A stretch of DNA of 64,000 nt from Quercus robur (lineage: Eukaryota; Streptophyta; Magnoliopsida; Fagales; Fagaceae), in contig NC_065544.1 of assembly GCF_932294415.1 (NCBI RefSeq), forward strand, positions 30,987,710 to 31,051,709. The letters run 5' to 3'. The notes beneath the pieces are model-generated. The model was given only the letters and a program-made list of their open reading frames with translations, was not told the origin of the DNA and did not search any database. Made by a program: the position numbers and the translations under genes. Each line of letters opens with the position of its first letter. Position 1 is the stretch's first letter. Shown here in pieces: positions 12,415 to 23,806 of this stretch.

Positions 12415-13013
12415 TGTACGGCACCGAGCTCCCAAAGCCCATACTGGCCTTGGGCCCAGACCCATCTAGGCCCCGGGCCCAAGCCCATACCAGCCTTGGG
12501 CGCAGGCCCAGCAGAAAGTTCCAGTTACCTGATGCCCTTCTTGAAACTGCCTTAGAGCAAAAACAAGTTTTGGGTATTAAGTTTCCGGGGTTGACCGGTT
12601 AATCTTTCCCGGTAGAGCGCATGAGTCATATCCGGGAAGGTCATGATATGTACGGGAACGTGAGTTGCCGAGCATAATCGGTGAAAATGGAACCAAGTTC
12701 CAAGATCATAAATGCTGCACCGCCCTTTCACCTAAACAACCACTTTAACCAGATAATACTGGACCTTCAATAGCACTAACGGTGACTGTAATCATGATCT
12801 CCCCACTAACCTTGGCTATAAATAGAGGAAAGTTTGGAGAAGAAGGGGTTCAGAAAAATTGAGAGAAAATAGTGAAGGAGAGAGTATCAACTGAGTGTTG
12901 CTTAGAGTCCCTCTGCCGAGAACGACCCATTGTAGGAAATCCTTAAACCCACTACAAATAGATTGTGAGCCCAAGTGATCTAAGGCCCAGAATTCTTGTA
13001 CTTGGTTCTTACA
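12415..13013 (+). repeat. 5' LTR
   Basis: 599 bp, TGTACGG to CTTACA. It differs from the 3' LTR at about seven single bases, with no length change. The first 100 bases are GC-rich with repeated GGCCTTGGGC-like words. Confidence 0.95.
12817..12824 (+). promoter_or_regulatory. TATA box of the 5' LTR
   Basis: TATAAATA sits about 200 bases before the LTR end, a normal place for the retrotransposon promoter. The 3' LTR has it at 22572-22579. Confidence 0.7.
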
Positions 13014-13015
13014 AT

Positions 13016-13033
13016 TGGCGCCCACCGTGGGGC
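13016..13033 (+). promoter_or_regulatory. Primer binding site
   Basis: TGGCGCCCACCGTGGGGC begins three bases after the 5' LTR. TGG matches the CCA end of a tRNA, and TGGCGCC resembles the end used with tRNA-Asp in some plant gypsy elements, but the full match to one tRNA was not verified. Confidence 0.65.
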
Positions 13034-13076
13034 TATCCTACGAAGCTGTGGTTCGAGTGAGACTCAAGCAAAGAAG

Positions 13077-16000
13077 ATGTCTGAGGAGCGTTCAGGAGGG
13101 CACGTTCCGAGCAATTCCGCAGGATCTTCTCGAGGATCGACATGGAGGGAGAGAAGGCAGAAGCGGCTGGAGGATAGGGAGCATCCAAGAGGAGAGGAAA
13201 GGTCCGGATTGGGAGAAGGATCGGCCCAGACACACCGGACGATTTCCAACGTTTCAGCACATCGGCAACATGATGATAGAGACCGGACGATTTCAAACGT
13301 TTCAGCACATCGGCAACATGATGATAGAGACCGGGAGCTGGAGCGGTTGCGCAGATTGGTAATGGACTTGGAGCTGGAAGCAAGGAGTCGGCGCCACGAA
13401 AGGAACCACAACCCCCAACCCAGGAGGAACCGTGGCGAGGAAGGTTCCAGCCGATCTGTTACACAACAACACCGAGACCGATCACGTTCTCAAGAGTCAC
13501 GTCGTCACTCCCGGGAGACGCGTCGTAGACGGGACCGTTCCCGGTCGCATGGATATGATAACCAAGGGTCAGAGTCGCCAGAGGAGCGAAGGCCAGACAA
13601 CGCCGCGATGGACGCCATGAGCAGGGCCTTGCGGATGGCAGCCCTGTCTCCATTCTCTGATGAGATTGAACGGGCACCCATGCCGAGCAGATTCACGCGT
13701 CCACCATTCAATTCCTATGAGGGGAGGACAGACCCCGTGGAGCATGTCAGTCATTACATCCACATGATGTCATTGCATGCGCACAACGATGCATTGATGT
13801 GTAAAGTATTCCCCTCTAGTCTCGGCTCTACCACACTGAGATGGTTCAATGGGTTGCGGAAAGGTTCTATACACAGCTTCGCCGAGCTGATTCAAGAGTT
13901 CGGCAGCAGGTTCGTAACATGCAGCCGAGTGCAACAACCGGTCGACGCGTTGCTTTCCATGAAAATGAGGGTCGGGGAAACCCTTCGGAGTTATGCCAGC
14001 CGATACTAGGAACTCTACAATGAGATCGGTGGGGGAAACGAGAAAATCGCGGCTAGCACCTTCAGGATGGGGCTCCCCGAGGATTCTGAACTGCGAGAGT
14101 CGCTGACGAGAAGACCCCCGGAGGATATGAGGCAACTGATGAGACGCATAGAGGAGTACAAACGCCTGGAGGATGACCGGCTGCAAAGCAGGGGGAAAGC
14201 CCCTTTTACGGGGAGATCTCGGCAAAGCATCTTGCCGCCAAAGCCGAAAAGGGACTTCAGAATGCAGGAACCAGAGGTGCAGATTGAAGGGGTTAATGTG
14301 TTGTTTAAAGAGCCCGTGCACAAGATACTGGAACGGATAAGGAACGAGCCATTCTTCAGATAGCCGAACAAAATGGGGGGCGACCCATCTCGGAGGAACC
14401 AAAGTCTATACTGCACTTATCACAGAGACAAGGGGCACACCACCGAGCAGTGTAGGGTATTGAAAGATCATCTCGGGCAGTTAGTGAAGGCAGGGCACCT
14501 GAAAGAGTTTGTAGCAGATTCCACTGACCGGGAGACCGAGCAGGGCGTCCAACAGAAAAGGAATCCCCTTCCACCACCCCGGGGGGTAATCAACGTCATT
14601 CATGCCGCCCCGAGAGGGGCAGCAGCGGCAAGGATGGTGATGACAGTGGCTTGCGCGGAGGGAGAATCATCCAAGAAGCAAAAGAGAGTTGGACGGCTAG
14701 ACATCTCGTTCGGAGAAGATGACTTCGAAGGAACCATCCAACCTCACGACGACGCTTTGGTGGTGACAGCCCGGATAGGCGGATTCCTGGTGAAGAGGGT
14801 GATGATTGATCAGGGTAGCGGGGCTGACGTCATGTACCCGGACCTCTTCCAAGGGCTCGGGTTAAAAACCCAGGATTTGGCGAAGTATAACACGCCATTG
14901 GTCTCGTTTGACGGGAGAATTGTGATTCCCGAGGGGTAAATCTCTCTCCCAGTGGACATGGAGGGCAAGGAAGTTGTAGTTACGTTCATAGTAGTCCGAT
15001 CATTCGCACCTTACACCGCAATCCTGGGGAGGCCGTGGATTCACGCCATGGGGGCTGTTCCGTCCACCCTTCACGTGAAAGTAAAATTTCCTACTGAGTA
15101 CAGAGTTGTAGAGGTAAGGGGGAATCAGCAGGTGGCGAAGTAATGCCTCGTAGCCGCGGTCCAGTGGGAAAAAGAACAGCTCGGCCAAGCTGAGCACGCC
15201 GAGAAAGAGACTGCATAGCAATTACAGATACCCCAGGAAAAAGGGGCGGACGTTGCCGAGGAGATGCTGAAGGTAAGAATTCTCCCAAATAGTGACAAAT
15301 ACTTCCAGATAGGTACAAGCATGAATGACCGGGAAAGGGTAGAGATGTTGTTGTTCCTGTTGCAGAACATGGATGTCTTCGCGTGGAACCCGTACGAAGT
15401 GCCCGGCGTAGACCCCGAGTTCATTGTTCACAAACTCAATGTGGACCCATCGTTTCCCCCGAAAAAGCAGAAGCCGAGAAGAGCATCAAAGGAACACGTC
15501 GATGCAGTAAACCTGGAGGTCCAGCGACTGAAGGAAGCCGGGGTCATAAAAGAGATATTCTTCCCGAGATGGCTAGCAAACACTGTCGTAGTGAAGAAGA
15601 AGAGCGGGAAATGGAGAGTTTGCGTGGACTTCACCGATCTAAACAGAGCGTGTCCCAAGGATCCATTCCCAATGCCCAAGATTGATTAGCTAGTGGATGC
15701 CACGTACGGGCACCCGAGAATGAGTTTCCTGGACGCCTTCCAAGGCTACCACCAGATTGCCTTGGCGCCCGAGGACCGAGAGAAGACAGCATTTATATCC
15801 CCGAACGCAAACTATCACTACGAGGTCATGTCGTTTGGATTGAAGAATGCCGGGGCCACCTACCAGCGTATGATGACAAGGATGTTCCGGGAAAAAATTG
15901 GGTGCACGGTTGAAGTTTATATCGACGACATGGTAGTAAAAAGCAGAAAAGAGTCGCTGCATACTGAAGACCTTCGGGGAGTATTCGAGATACTACGACA

Positions 16001-18494
16001 ACACAGGCTGCGCCTCAATGCTGAAAAGTGCACTTTCGGAGTGGGGGCTGGCAAGTTCCTGGGTTATCTGATCTCCACTCGGGGAATAGAGGCTAACCCC
16101 GACCAAATAGAGGCCGTCAATCGCCTCCAACCACCGAGCAATCCTAAGGAGGTGCAAGTGCTCACCGGGATGTTGGCCGCCCTGAACCGATTCATCTCCA
16201 AGTTTGCCGATCGCTGCCGGCCATTCTATCAACTTCTGAAGAAGTGGAAGGGGTTTCAGTGGGACGAGAGCTGCGATGAAGCTTTTCGAGAACTAAAGGA
16301 TTATTTGGCAAAGGCGCCGAGGTTGACGGCCCCGGAGCCCGGGGAGGATCTGTTTATGTACCTTGCAGTCACCAATCATGCCGTAAGTGCTGTGTTACTA
16401 AGGGACCGGGGAGTGCAAATGCCGGTGTATTACGTGAGCAAGACCTTGGTCGACGCCGAGACAAGGTACCTGCCTCTTGAAAAGTTGGTTCTGGCCTTGG
16501 TACACGCCACGAGGAAGTTACCACACTACTTCCAAGCACACACAGTGTTCGTCCTCACCGAGTATCCATTGCAATCACTGTTGAAAAGATCCGATTTCAC
16601 AGGACGGATTGCTAAATGGGGGACTCGGTTGGGATCGTTTGACATAAGATACCGACCTAGAAGCTCGGTGAAAGGGCAGGTTCTCGCTGATTTCATCGCG
16701 GAATTTACACCTAAGGGTGAAGGCAAGGTAATCTGTAGTGCGGAGATTCGCCCGTGGAGGTTATTTGTGGACGGCGCATCAAATGCTATGGGGGCTGGGG
16801 CTGGTATTGTCATAGTCACCCCTGAAGGTATGCGACTGGAACATTCCTTCAGATTGGGGTCCAAAGCCTCGAACAACGAAGCCGAATATGAAGCCCTGCT
16901 GGCCGGACTGAGGGCAGTATTGCATCTGGGCGCCAAGGACGTGGAAATCTACTCGGACTCTCGGCTGGTTGTTTGTCAGATCACTGGGGACTTCGAGGCT
17001 CGGGATCCCCGAATGAAAGCTTATCTATGTACGGCAAAGCAAATTATCGGTCAGTTTGGAACGGTGAAGATATCCCAGGTAGCCCGGTCACAAAACAGGC
17101 ATGCTGACTCTCTTGCCACGTTAGCCTCATCTGCTACCGAGGACACCCCGAGGCTTATCACGATTGAACTTGTAAGGGAGCCAAGCATCTGTGTGAAGAC
17201 TGCTCTCGACCAAGCCGGAGTAGAGGTCGCGCAGGTGGCGGTGGCCGGATCATGCTGGATGAACCCGATCATAGACTTTCTTTCCGAAGATAAAGTTCCA
17301 GAGGACGAGGCCGAGGCCAACAAGATTCGACGAATGGCTCCCAGGTACTGGTTATCTTCGGACCGAAAGTTGTACAGAAGGTCCTTCGCGGGCCCTTACC
17401 TCTTGTGCCTGCATCCTGAAAGAGTCAAGGAGCTTCTAACCGAGCTGCATGAAGGAGTATGCGGCGGTCATGCTGGGGGACGATCTTTAGCACACAGAGC
17501 AATGACGCAGGGGTTTTGGTGGCCACAGATGCAGAAGGACGCCGCCGAATACGTTCGGAGTTGCGAGCAATGTCAAAAGCACGCCCCAATGATCCATCAG
17601 CCGACAGGACATCTAAATCCTGTCAGCAGCCCGTGGCCATTTGCACAATAGGGGCTTGACATCCTCGGGCCGTTCCCCCGAGCAACGGGGAACCGCCGTT
17701 TTGTATTGGTGGCTGTGGATTACTTCATAAAGTGGGCTGAAGCTGAAGCCTTGGCCAATATCCGGGATACTGACGTGAAAAAATTTGTATGGAAAAACAT
17801 AGTCACAAGGTTTGGGGTGCCGAATTCACTAGTGACAGACAACGGGCTACAATTCGACAGCAACGCTTTTTGGACTTTTTGCAGCGAGCTCGGCATCAAG
17901 AACAAGTATTCAACCCCAGCATACCCCCAGAGCAACGGCCAAGCTGAAGCAGTAAACAAGACTATTTTGAACGGGCTCAAGAGAAGGTTGGATGGAGCGA
18001 AAGGAAGATGGGCAGAAGAACTACCCAGTGTTTTATGGGCCTACCGCACGACCCCCAGGAGATCCATGGGGGAAACCCCATTTTCTCTGGCATACGGAGC
18101 AGAAGCAGTGATACCAACCGAGGTGAGCTTATGCAGTGCACGGGTCGCCGGGTTTGACCCCGTACAGAACGCCGACCTTATGATGGAGCATTTGGATTGG
18201 CTAGAAGAGTGCAGGGAGGCCGCGACCGTACGTCTTGCCGAGTATCAGCAGAAGCTGGAGCAAAGGTACAACCGAAATGTAAAGACCAGGGAGTTCAGTG
18301 CCGGGGAATTGGTGTTAAGAAGGGTAGTGGGGCACATGCGAGACATGGCTGCAGGGAAGCTTGCTCACAGTTGGGAGGGACCGTACAGAGTCACAGCCGT
18401 CGCAGGTGCAGGGGCCTACCACTTGGAGGACCTGGACGAGAGGCCGCTCCCCCGACCATGGAACGCCAACAACCTGAAGAAATTCTACGCGTAA
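13077..18494 (+). pseudogene. Gag-Pol polyprotein of the Tat retrotransposon, seven in-frame stops
   Basis: One reading frame spans 13077-18494 with no net frameshift. Nonsense codons interrupt it at 14007, 14361, 14937, 15141, 15216, 15687 and 17649 (five TAG, two TAA). Domains in order: Arg-rich N-terminus; retrotransposon gag domain (about 13690-14010); a zinc knuckle of C-x2-H-x4-H-x4-C type (14412-14453); aspartic protease with a DQGSGA active-site loop (near 14808); reverse transcriptase with YIDD at 15918-15929; a first RNase H lacking the usual acidic residue (about 16340-16580); a second RNase H starting LFVDGAS (about 16760); and integrase with an HHCC finger (about 17450-17580), catalytic DDE region (GLDILG, VTDNGLQ, NGQAEA) and C-terminal fold. 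As it stands only fragments can be translated, the longest covering RT to integrase finger (15693-17651). The stops look like single transitions. Confidence 0.92.
13235..13330 (+). repeat. 48-bp tandem duplication inside gag
   Basis: Two copies of a 48-base, 16-codon unit encode RTISNVSAHRQHDDRD twice. The length keeps the frame. It lies in the Arg-rich, poorly conserved N-terminal part of gag. Confidence 0.9.
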
Positions 18495-18596
18495 CCATCG
18501 ATGTAAGCCAAAACTTGTATTCTATTAAGATTATGAGCATGATGAACTTTTTTGTTTATGCTGTTTTTTGACCCTGTAACCACACCAAGAGAATCG

Positions 18597-19030
18597 CCAA
18601 TAAAGCCTAAGGACAGAAACCTGACCTTCGGCTCGATCAACATCGCCGAGCAGGTGAAAACCTTACGAATAAATCCTAAGGACAGAAACCTGACCCTCGG
18701 CCCGATCAACATCGCCGAGCAGGTGAAAACCTTACGAATAAATCCTAAGGATAGAAACCTGACCCTCGGCCCGATCAACATCGCCGAGCAGGTGAAAACC
18801 TTACGAATAAATCCTAAGGACAGAAACCTGACCCTCGGCTCGATCAACATCGCCGAGCAGGTGAAAACCTTACGAATAAATCCTAAAGACAGAAACCTGA
18901 CCCTCGGCTCGATCAACATTGCCGAGCAGGTGAAAACCTTATGAATAAAACCTAAGGACAGAAACCTGATCCTCGGCTCGATCAATATCGCCGAACAGGT
19001 GAGAACCTTACAATCAAATCTATAAGGACG
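18597..19030. repeat. 69-bp minisatellite between pol and the antisense gene
   Basis: Six copies of a 69-base unit (GGACAG-type starts at 18611, 18680, 18749, 18818, 18887 and 18956) plus a degenerate seventh start. Each contains GATCAACATCGCCGAGCAGG and AAAACCTTACGAATAAATCC. Because 69 is a multiple of three, both strands stay open for over 130 codons, but codon structure and context do not suggest a protein. It lies where the pol transcript (+) and the antisense transcript (-) converge. Confidence 0.92.
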
Positions 19031-19265
19031 AAAGCACAATCCTCGGTTAAACCAAATCCTGATAAAAACCTAACCTTTTTTTTTCAAAAACTAAGTCCAA
19101 TAGCGCTCTCAAAATTCTCACAGCGCCGCACAACAGGTTTTCGGGGGTACCATTCTATTAAGCGGCCATAGCACTGGTATAATTCGAGCAAAACACAAAA
19201 CAAAGATAATTTCATTCAACAAATTGGAACGGAAGCAGAAAACGGACTACTGATTAAACAGGTAA

Positions 19266-19370
19266 AAGCAATTGTTCAATCACCACATCCCGGTGACATG
19301 GGCAAATAAAACCGACAAACTAAAGCAAGTGTTCAATCACCACATCCCGGTGACATAGGCAAATAAAAAC
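19266..19370. repeat. 57-bp direct repeat, two copies
   Basis: GTTCAATCACCACATCCCGG recurs 57 bases apart (19274 and 19331) with the following TGACAT-GGCAAATAAA. It lies in the presumed 3' UTR of the antisense gene. Confidence 0.8.
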
Positions 19371-19403
19371 AAAATAAAAATAAGCTAACAAGTAAAAATA
19401 AAA

Positions 19404-21675
19404 TCAGCTGGGAGGTTGAGTCGGTGTTGGCACTTCCTGCTGGACGGTCAGTAGAAAAGGCTGGCCCTCACCAAGAAGCTCCTGCACGGTAGGTATGCTC
19501 GTGGCCTCCATATCCTCGGGCTCAGCATGAGAGTCGATTTGCTCAACCAACTCCCTCATACTGGCCGTCTCCTCCTCGTCAAAAGCAGCGGGGGCATTCT
19601 GGACGGCAGGTACAGGGTTCGGAAATGGAATCTGGCCGGGGTCTCTCAGCGGCGAGTCTTCAGGAACTCCCATTGCCTAAAGAGCAGCAAACCACCCGGC
19701 CTCGAAACCCATATGCCGAGCCCGAGCCACCACCGGCTCTGTGGAGTTCTCGGCGTCGGCAAAGCCTACTTCATACCACTTTTGCTCCGCGGCCGCCAAG
19801 CTTGCCCTGAGATCAGCTATCTCGTCGGCATGGGAGGTGTTAAGGCTGAGGGCTTCGGCTAGTTTGAGTTCCGTCTCATTTTGCCTGGCCAGGAGGTCTG
19901 CACACCTCTTTTCAGCCGATGCTCGGAACTTCTCCGCGGCAGCAGCCTTCTTCTCGGCAGCCTCAGCAATCTTTGCTTTTTCCTTGGCCGTTTTTACTGC
20001 TGACTCCCGCGCCCCCTTCTCGCGCTCATTTTCCTCATCAAGCTCCCGTGCCCGGGCAGCCACAATGTGAGCCAGTTGAGCGGCCTAGCAAGCACGAAGG
20101 TTAGCAAAGTGACAAAAGGAAATCTACATGGAGCAAATGGACAAAAGAATTACCGCAATGGCGTGCCACTCTAACCGGCGCCCCACGGACTCCTCGGACC
20201 CATCATCAAAGGCGTGCATGTCCTCGGGAAGTTGGAGAGCTCCGGCCAAGGTTTGGGCAATACGGCCGCCCTCGCCCTTATCCCACATCCGAACAGAGGC
20301 CGTCGATGGCAATGGCTTGCCGTCCAGAAGGAACTTTGGCTCCCACGCTGGAGCCACTTGGGAGGAGGACGTGCCCCCCGTGCCGGCTTCGGTTGGCGGC
20401 TCGCGGATAACAATTCCCCCTGTTGGTCGGGGAGGAGTCTGGACAGCGGCATCCCCCGGGCCCGTGGAATGTTGCTCGGTTACTTTCTGTTTCTTCCGGG
20501 CACGTCCGGACTGCGAGGGGGGAGGAGGTTGAGAAACTGGACCCCGACCCTGAGTAGGCGGGGGCTGGTTGGTCGGCCGGGCACCAGGCACGAACCTGTC
20601 AAGGGTCATTACTCTCCTTGCCACCATTCTTGCACCGGGCTGGATCGCTTCAGCTAGCAAGTTAGCCGCGTCTATCACTTGCTGTTGATGCTCGGCGGGT
20701 GGATCCTCGGGATGGGGCTGCTCCCCTTGTTGTATGGTTTCGTGAGCTCTCTCTCTAAGGCGCCGGGATACCTGTTCCGCGGAATCGTCTCGCAGGGGAA
20801 CTAGTTCGTCCGCGGCAGTGAACCGCCGACCAAATTCCCTCGCTTCCCCGGTTGTAAGCTTCGGCGGCAAGAAATTCACGTACCGGACGTCTATGTACGA
20901 TAGCAGGGGGCTGTCAACTATCAACGCCTGCTTGAAAGGCTGCCAAGTAGAGTAAACCGGTTCCACGCCGAGGATCAGGTGTGAGGCCCGGAGTTGCCCG
21001 TCCCAATGCACGTAGATCTCGGAACGGAGGACGAAGTTTAGGTCCCTGATGTGGACGGCTCTGAGGTCCTGAACAAACACTTTGCCGTCTGCAAAAGAAC
21101 AGATAACGCATTAGCTTTTAACAATAAAAAATTTCTTTTACTCAAACAATTATAAGAGGGGGAGGGTACGAACCCACTTCACGCCGTGTGAGGGGGCAAG
21201 GGATCTCCCCGGCAAACCAATTGCCGCGCACCCTAACGAACTCCCCGGCGGAGTTCCTGTTCGAATCGGGTAGGCACGATATCAGCCGTACCCGAGCATC
21301 CCTCGTCTTTAAGTAATAATTTGTGGATTTGCTCCCACAGAGGCTGTACATTTGGTTAATATCATGGTGGTCTAGTTGTAAGTCAAAGGTATGATTCAAC
21401 TGGCCGACACAACTAACTACCCGGTAAAAATTGGGGGGAAGCTGGTCGGGGCACAGCCCATAGTAGGTGAGTATGCTTATCAGGAAGGGATCTACCGGGA
21501 ACCTAACCCCACCTTCTAAAATGGACATCAAAGGAAAGAAGGCTGTACCCTGCCCTCAGTGGAGTTCCATATCACTCTCATGGCAGTAAGCCACGTCCAC
21601 ATCATTGGGAATACTAAATTTACTCCTAAAGGTGGCCAAAGCAGCCGGGGTATCTAGAAGGTAAGAATAACCCAT
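19404..21675 (-). pseudogene. Spliced antisense gene (aORF) of the Tat retrotransposon
   Basis: A minus-strand gene downstream of pol. My model is three exons: 21675..21174, 21088..20154 and 20084..19404, with introns of 85 and 69 bases. Both introns are GT-AG and their phases fit (phase 1, then phase 0). Exon 1 encodes a conserved-looking globular part (for example LEGGVRFPVDP and SCLPDSNRNSAGEFV), exon 2 continues with HIRDLNFVLRSE and then a Pro-rich linker, and exon 3 is an Ala/Glu/Lys-rich probable coiled coil followed by an acidic, Pro-rich tail. Two in-frame stops break it: TGA at 21558-21556 and TAG at 19679-19677. Antisense genes here are a known trait of Tat elements, and their function is not settled. 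It has its own TATA box about 195 bases upstream. Confidence 0.7.
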
Positions 21676-21869
21676 CTATAAAGCCTAAAAATACAAGAAT
21701 GAACTCAAAGAAACAAAGCTGAAGGAACAGGAAGGGGAAGAAAGACTTACTTTGGGTTCTAAGGAGGAAAAGAACGCTGAGCAAGCAAGCGCACAGAAAT
21801 GTGGTCGGCAGAGAGTAGGCACTAAAGATCAGAGGCGAAGGAAAAATGGAATGATGTTTGGAGAAGGAC

Positions 21870-21877
21870 TATTTATA
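21870..21877 (-). promoter_or_regulatory. TATA box for the antisense gene
   Basis: TATAAATA on the minus strand, about 195 bases before the ATG at 21675, leaves room for a 160-base leader. It lies outside the 3' LTR, so the antisense gene seems to have a private promoter. Confidence 0.55.
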
Positions 21878-22156
21878 GAGCCAGAAGAAATGGGGAAAGA
21901 AGAAACGCTTAATCAAGCAATAAATGGGCACAGCATACGAGCGACCCAACAAATGCCAAGCGTAACCGATTTGCGCGCCGCTTCGGTTCACGAACCGTCA
22001 GGCAATAATGACGACTGCGCCTGGCGCCGCGAAACGGCGCGTCTTTTGAGATGACTATTAATGAGAAGTGACAGCCAGAAGTCCCAGACTAGAAGATTCC
22101 CGAGGTCAAAAGGCCCAGGCAGCTCCTTGATTCTCCTCGGCGACCGAGTATGAATC

Positions 22157-22165
22157 AAGGGGGGG
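22157..22165 (+). promoter_or_regulatory. Polypurine tract
   Basis: AAGGGGGGG lies four bases (CAAT) before the 3' LTR and should prime plus-strand DNA synthesis. Confidence 0.75.
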
Positions 22166-22169
22166 CAAT

Positions 22170-22768
22170 TGTACGGCACCGAGCTCCCAAAGCCCATACT
22201 GGCCTTGGGCCCAGACCTATCTAGGCCCTGGGCCCAAGCCCATACCGGCCTTGGGCGCAGGCCCAGCAGAAAGTTCCAGTTACCTTATGCCCTTCTTGAA
22301 ACTGCCTTAGAGCAAAAACAAGTTTTGGGTATTAAGTTCCCGGGGTTGACCGGTTAATCTTTCCCGGTAGAGCGCATGAGTCATATCCGGGAAGGTCATG
22401 ATATGTACGGGAACGTGAGTTGCCGAGCATAATCGGTGAAAATGGAACCAAGTTCCAAGATCATAAATGCTGCACCGCCCTTTCACCTAAACAACCACTT
22501 TAACCAGATAATACTGGACCTTCAATAGCACTAACGGTGACTGTAATCATGATCTCCCCACTAACCTTGGCTATAAATAGAGGAAAGTTGGGAGAAGAAG
22601 GGGTTCAGAAAAATTGAGAGAAAATAGTGAAGGAGAGAGTATCAACTGAGTGTTGCTTATAGTCCCTCTGCCGAGAACGACCCATTGTAGGAAATCCTTA
22701 AACCCACTACAAATAGATTGTGAGCCCAAGTGATCTAAGGCCCAGAATTCTTGTACTTGGTTCTTACA
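22170..22768 (+). repeat. 3' LTR
   Basis: 599 bp, same ends as the 5' LTR, followed directly by the target duplication ATAGG at 22769-22773. TATA box at 22572-22579. Confidence 0.95.
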
Positions 22769-22837
22769 ATAGGTAAATCATATGATGTATCTATATAATT
22801 TTATTGTTGTGTTGAGTAATGGTATAGTTGGATGATG

Positions 22838-22940
22838 ATAATTCAATAGTTATAATGGGGAGGAGGAATTTGAACCCTAGACGTGTCGGTTAGAAATGCC
22901 AAGAGGTGGTAGTTGAGGGATCAAGATCCTCTAAAGTTTC
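22838..22940 (-). repeat. tRNA-like SINE fragment
   Basis: The minus strand shows a B-box-like GGGTTCAAATTCC (near 22860-22875) downstream of a CTCAACTACCACCTCTTGG block at tRNA-like spacing. Present also in unit 2 near 44790-44890. No clear target duplication. Confidence 0.4.
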
Positions 22941-23030
22941 TAGGGTACCTTTCTTTCTTTTTTTCTTTTTTGAGAAAAAAAGTTTCTAGGGTACTTAATC
23001 GTATAGAGTTTTTTTAATTTTAATATTTCA

Positions 23031-23806
23031 TCTATATATATATAACCGAAGCCTCTGAAGCTCTCACAATTTTCAACGTCAGCACAATATTAAAAAAAAA
23101 AACAAACAAAAAACAAAACGTAGTTGAACTTTGCTAAAACCCAATTCTGCCTTTCACTTTCACAAAAACTCATCTATGAGAATGTGATGTGGTTGGCACC
23201 AGCATGTTGCCTATTTGCCAAGATGCAAATCTGTTAGAGATTCATCCTTAAAGCGGTGATGTAATTTATTGAGGATGAAGAAGACTATCCCACCGTAAAC
23301 TCCAAAATAAGCCAGAGAGGTTTTCCAACGAGGATGGAGCAAAAATTAGAATTTTTTTTCTTCTTTTCTTTCACAGTTTATTATTATTATTTCTTTTGAT
23401 AGCCACTAATACAATTGTAATCCTATTTATGAATGTAAATACTTTCTTATAAAATCAAACTAATAATATTTATAAATGCTTATAAACACCGAACAGTTGT
23501 GACTTTTCATTTTTTAATAGGCACCTTTTAGGTCAATAGGTACATTGTTATACAGTAGACATTTTTTTTTTCTATAAAAAAAAAAAAAAGACACTTTTTT
23601 ATTCAAAAGATACCTTTTTAGTCAATAAACACCTTTTCATTCAATATACACATTTTCGGCCAATAGAAACTTTGTGTTATTTTTTTCAATATTTTTTTTT
23701 TAAATAATTTTATGCATTTTTGCTTACTACTCCAATTTTTTTTCCTAAAACTCATTTCGAACAAATTTAGTAGCTACTCCCATGCATCGCATGGATTAGC
23801 AACTAG
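23031..23806 (+). mobile_element. Non-autonomous Helitron
   Basis: The 776-bp element starts TCTATATATATATAACCGAAG after an A (23030) and ends with CTAG (23803-23806) before a T (23807), the classic A/T insertion. Just before the end is a perfect 6-bp hairpin, CCATGC-ATC-GCATGG (23780-23794). It has no RepHel coding. Unit 2 has the same element at 44978-45755. Confidence 0.8.

Larger units (their letters stand above)
12415..22768 (+). mobile_element. Ty3/gypsy LTR retrotransposon, Tat lineage, full-length but defective
   Basis: A 10,354-bp element with 599-bp LTRs (12415-13013 and 22170-22768), TG...CA ends and the 5-bp target duplication ATAGG (12410-12414 and 22769-22773). In order it holds a primer binding site, a gag-pol frame, a 69-bp minisatellite, an antisense gene, a polypurine tract and the 3' LTR. 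Integrase follows RT/RNase H, which is the Ty3/gypsy order. A degenerate first RNase H, a second RNase H and an antisense gene downstream of pol are traits of the Tat/Ogre/Retand group. Seven LTR differences were counted by eye, so it is young. GC content is far higher than in the flanks. The exact empty site is at 44716-44720 in unit 2. Confidence 0.95.

Noticed and set aside
18597-19030. CRISPR-like array
   Set aside because: The 69-bp units are directly adjacent with no variable spacers, and the DNA is a plant retrotransposon.
18485-19039. Long open frames on both strands over the 69-bp array
   Set aside because: They result from the repeat period being a multiple of three; no start context, conserved domain or outside coding continuation.
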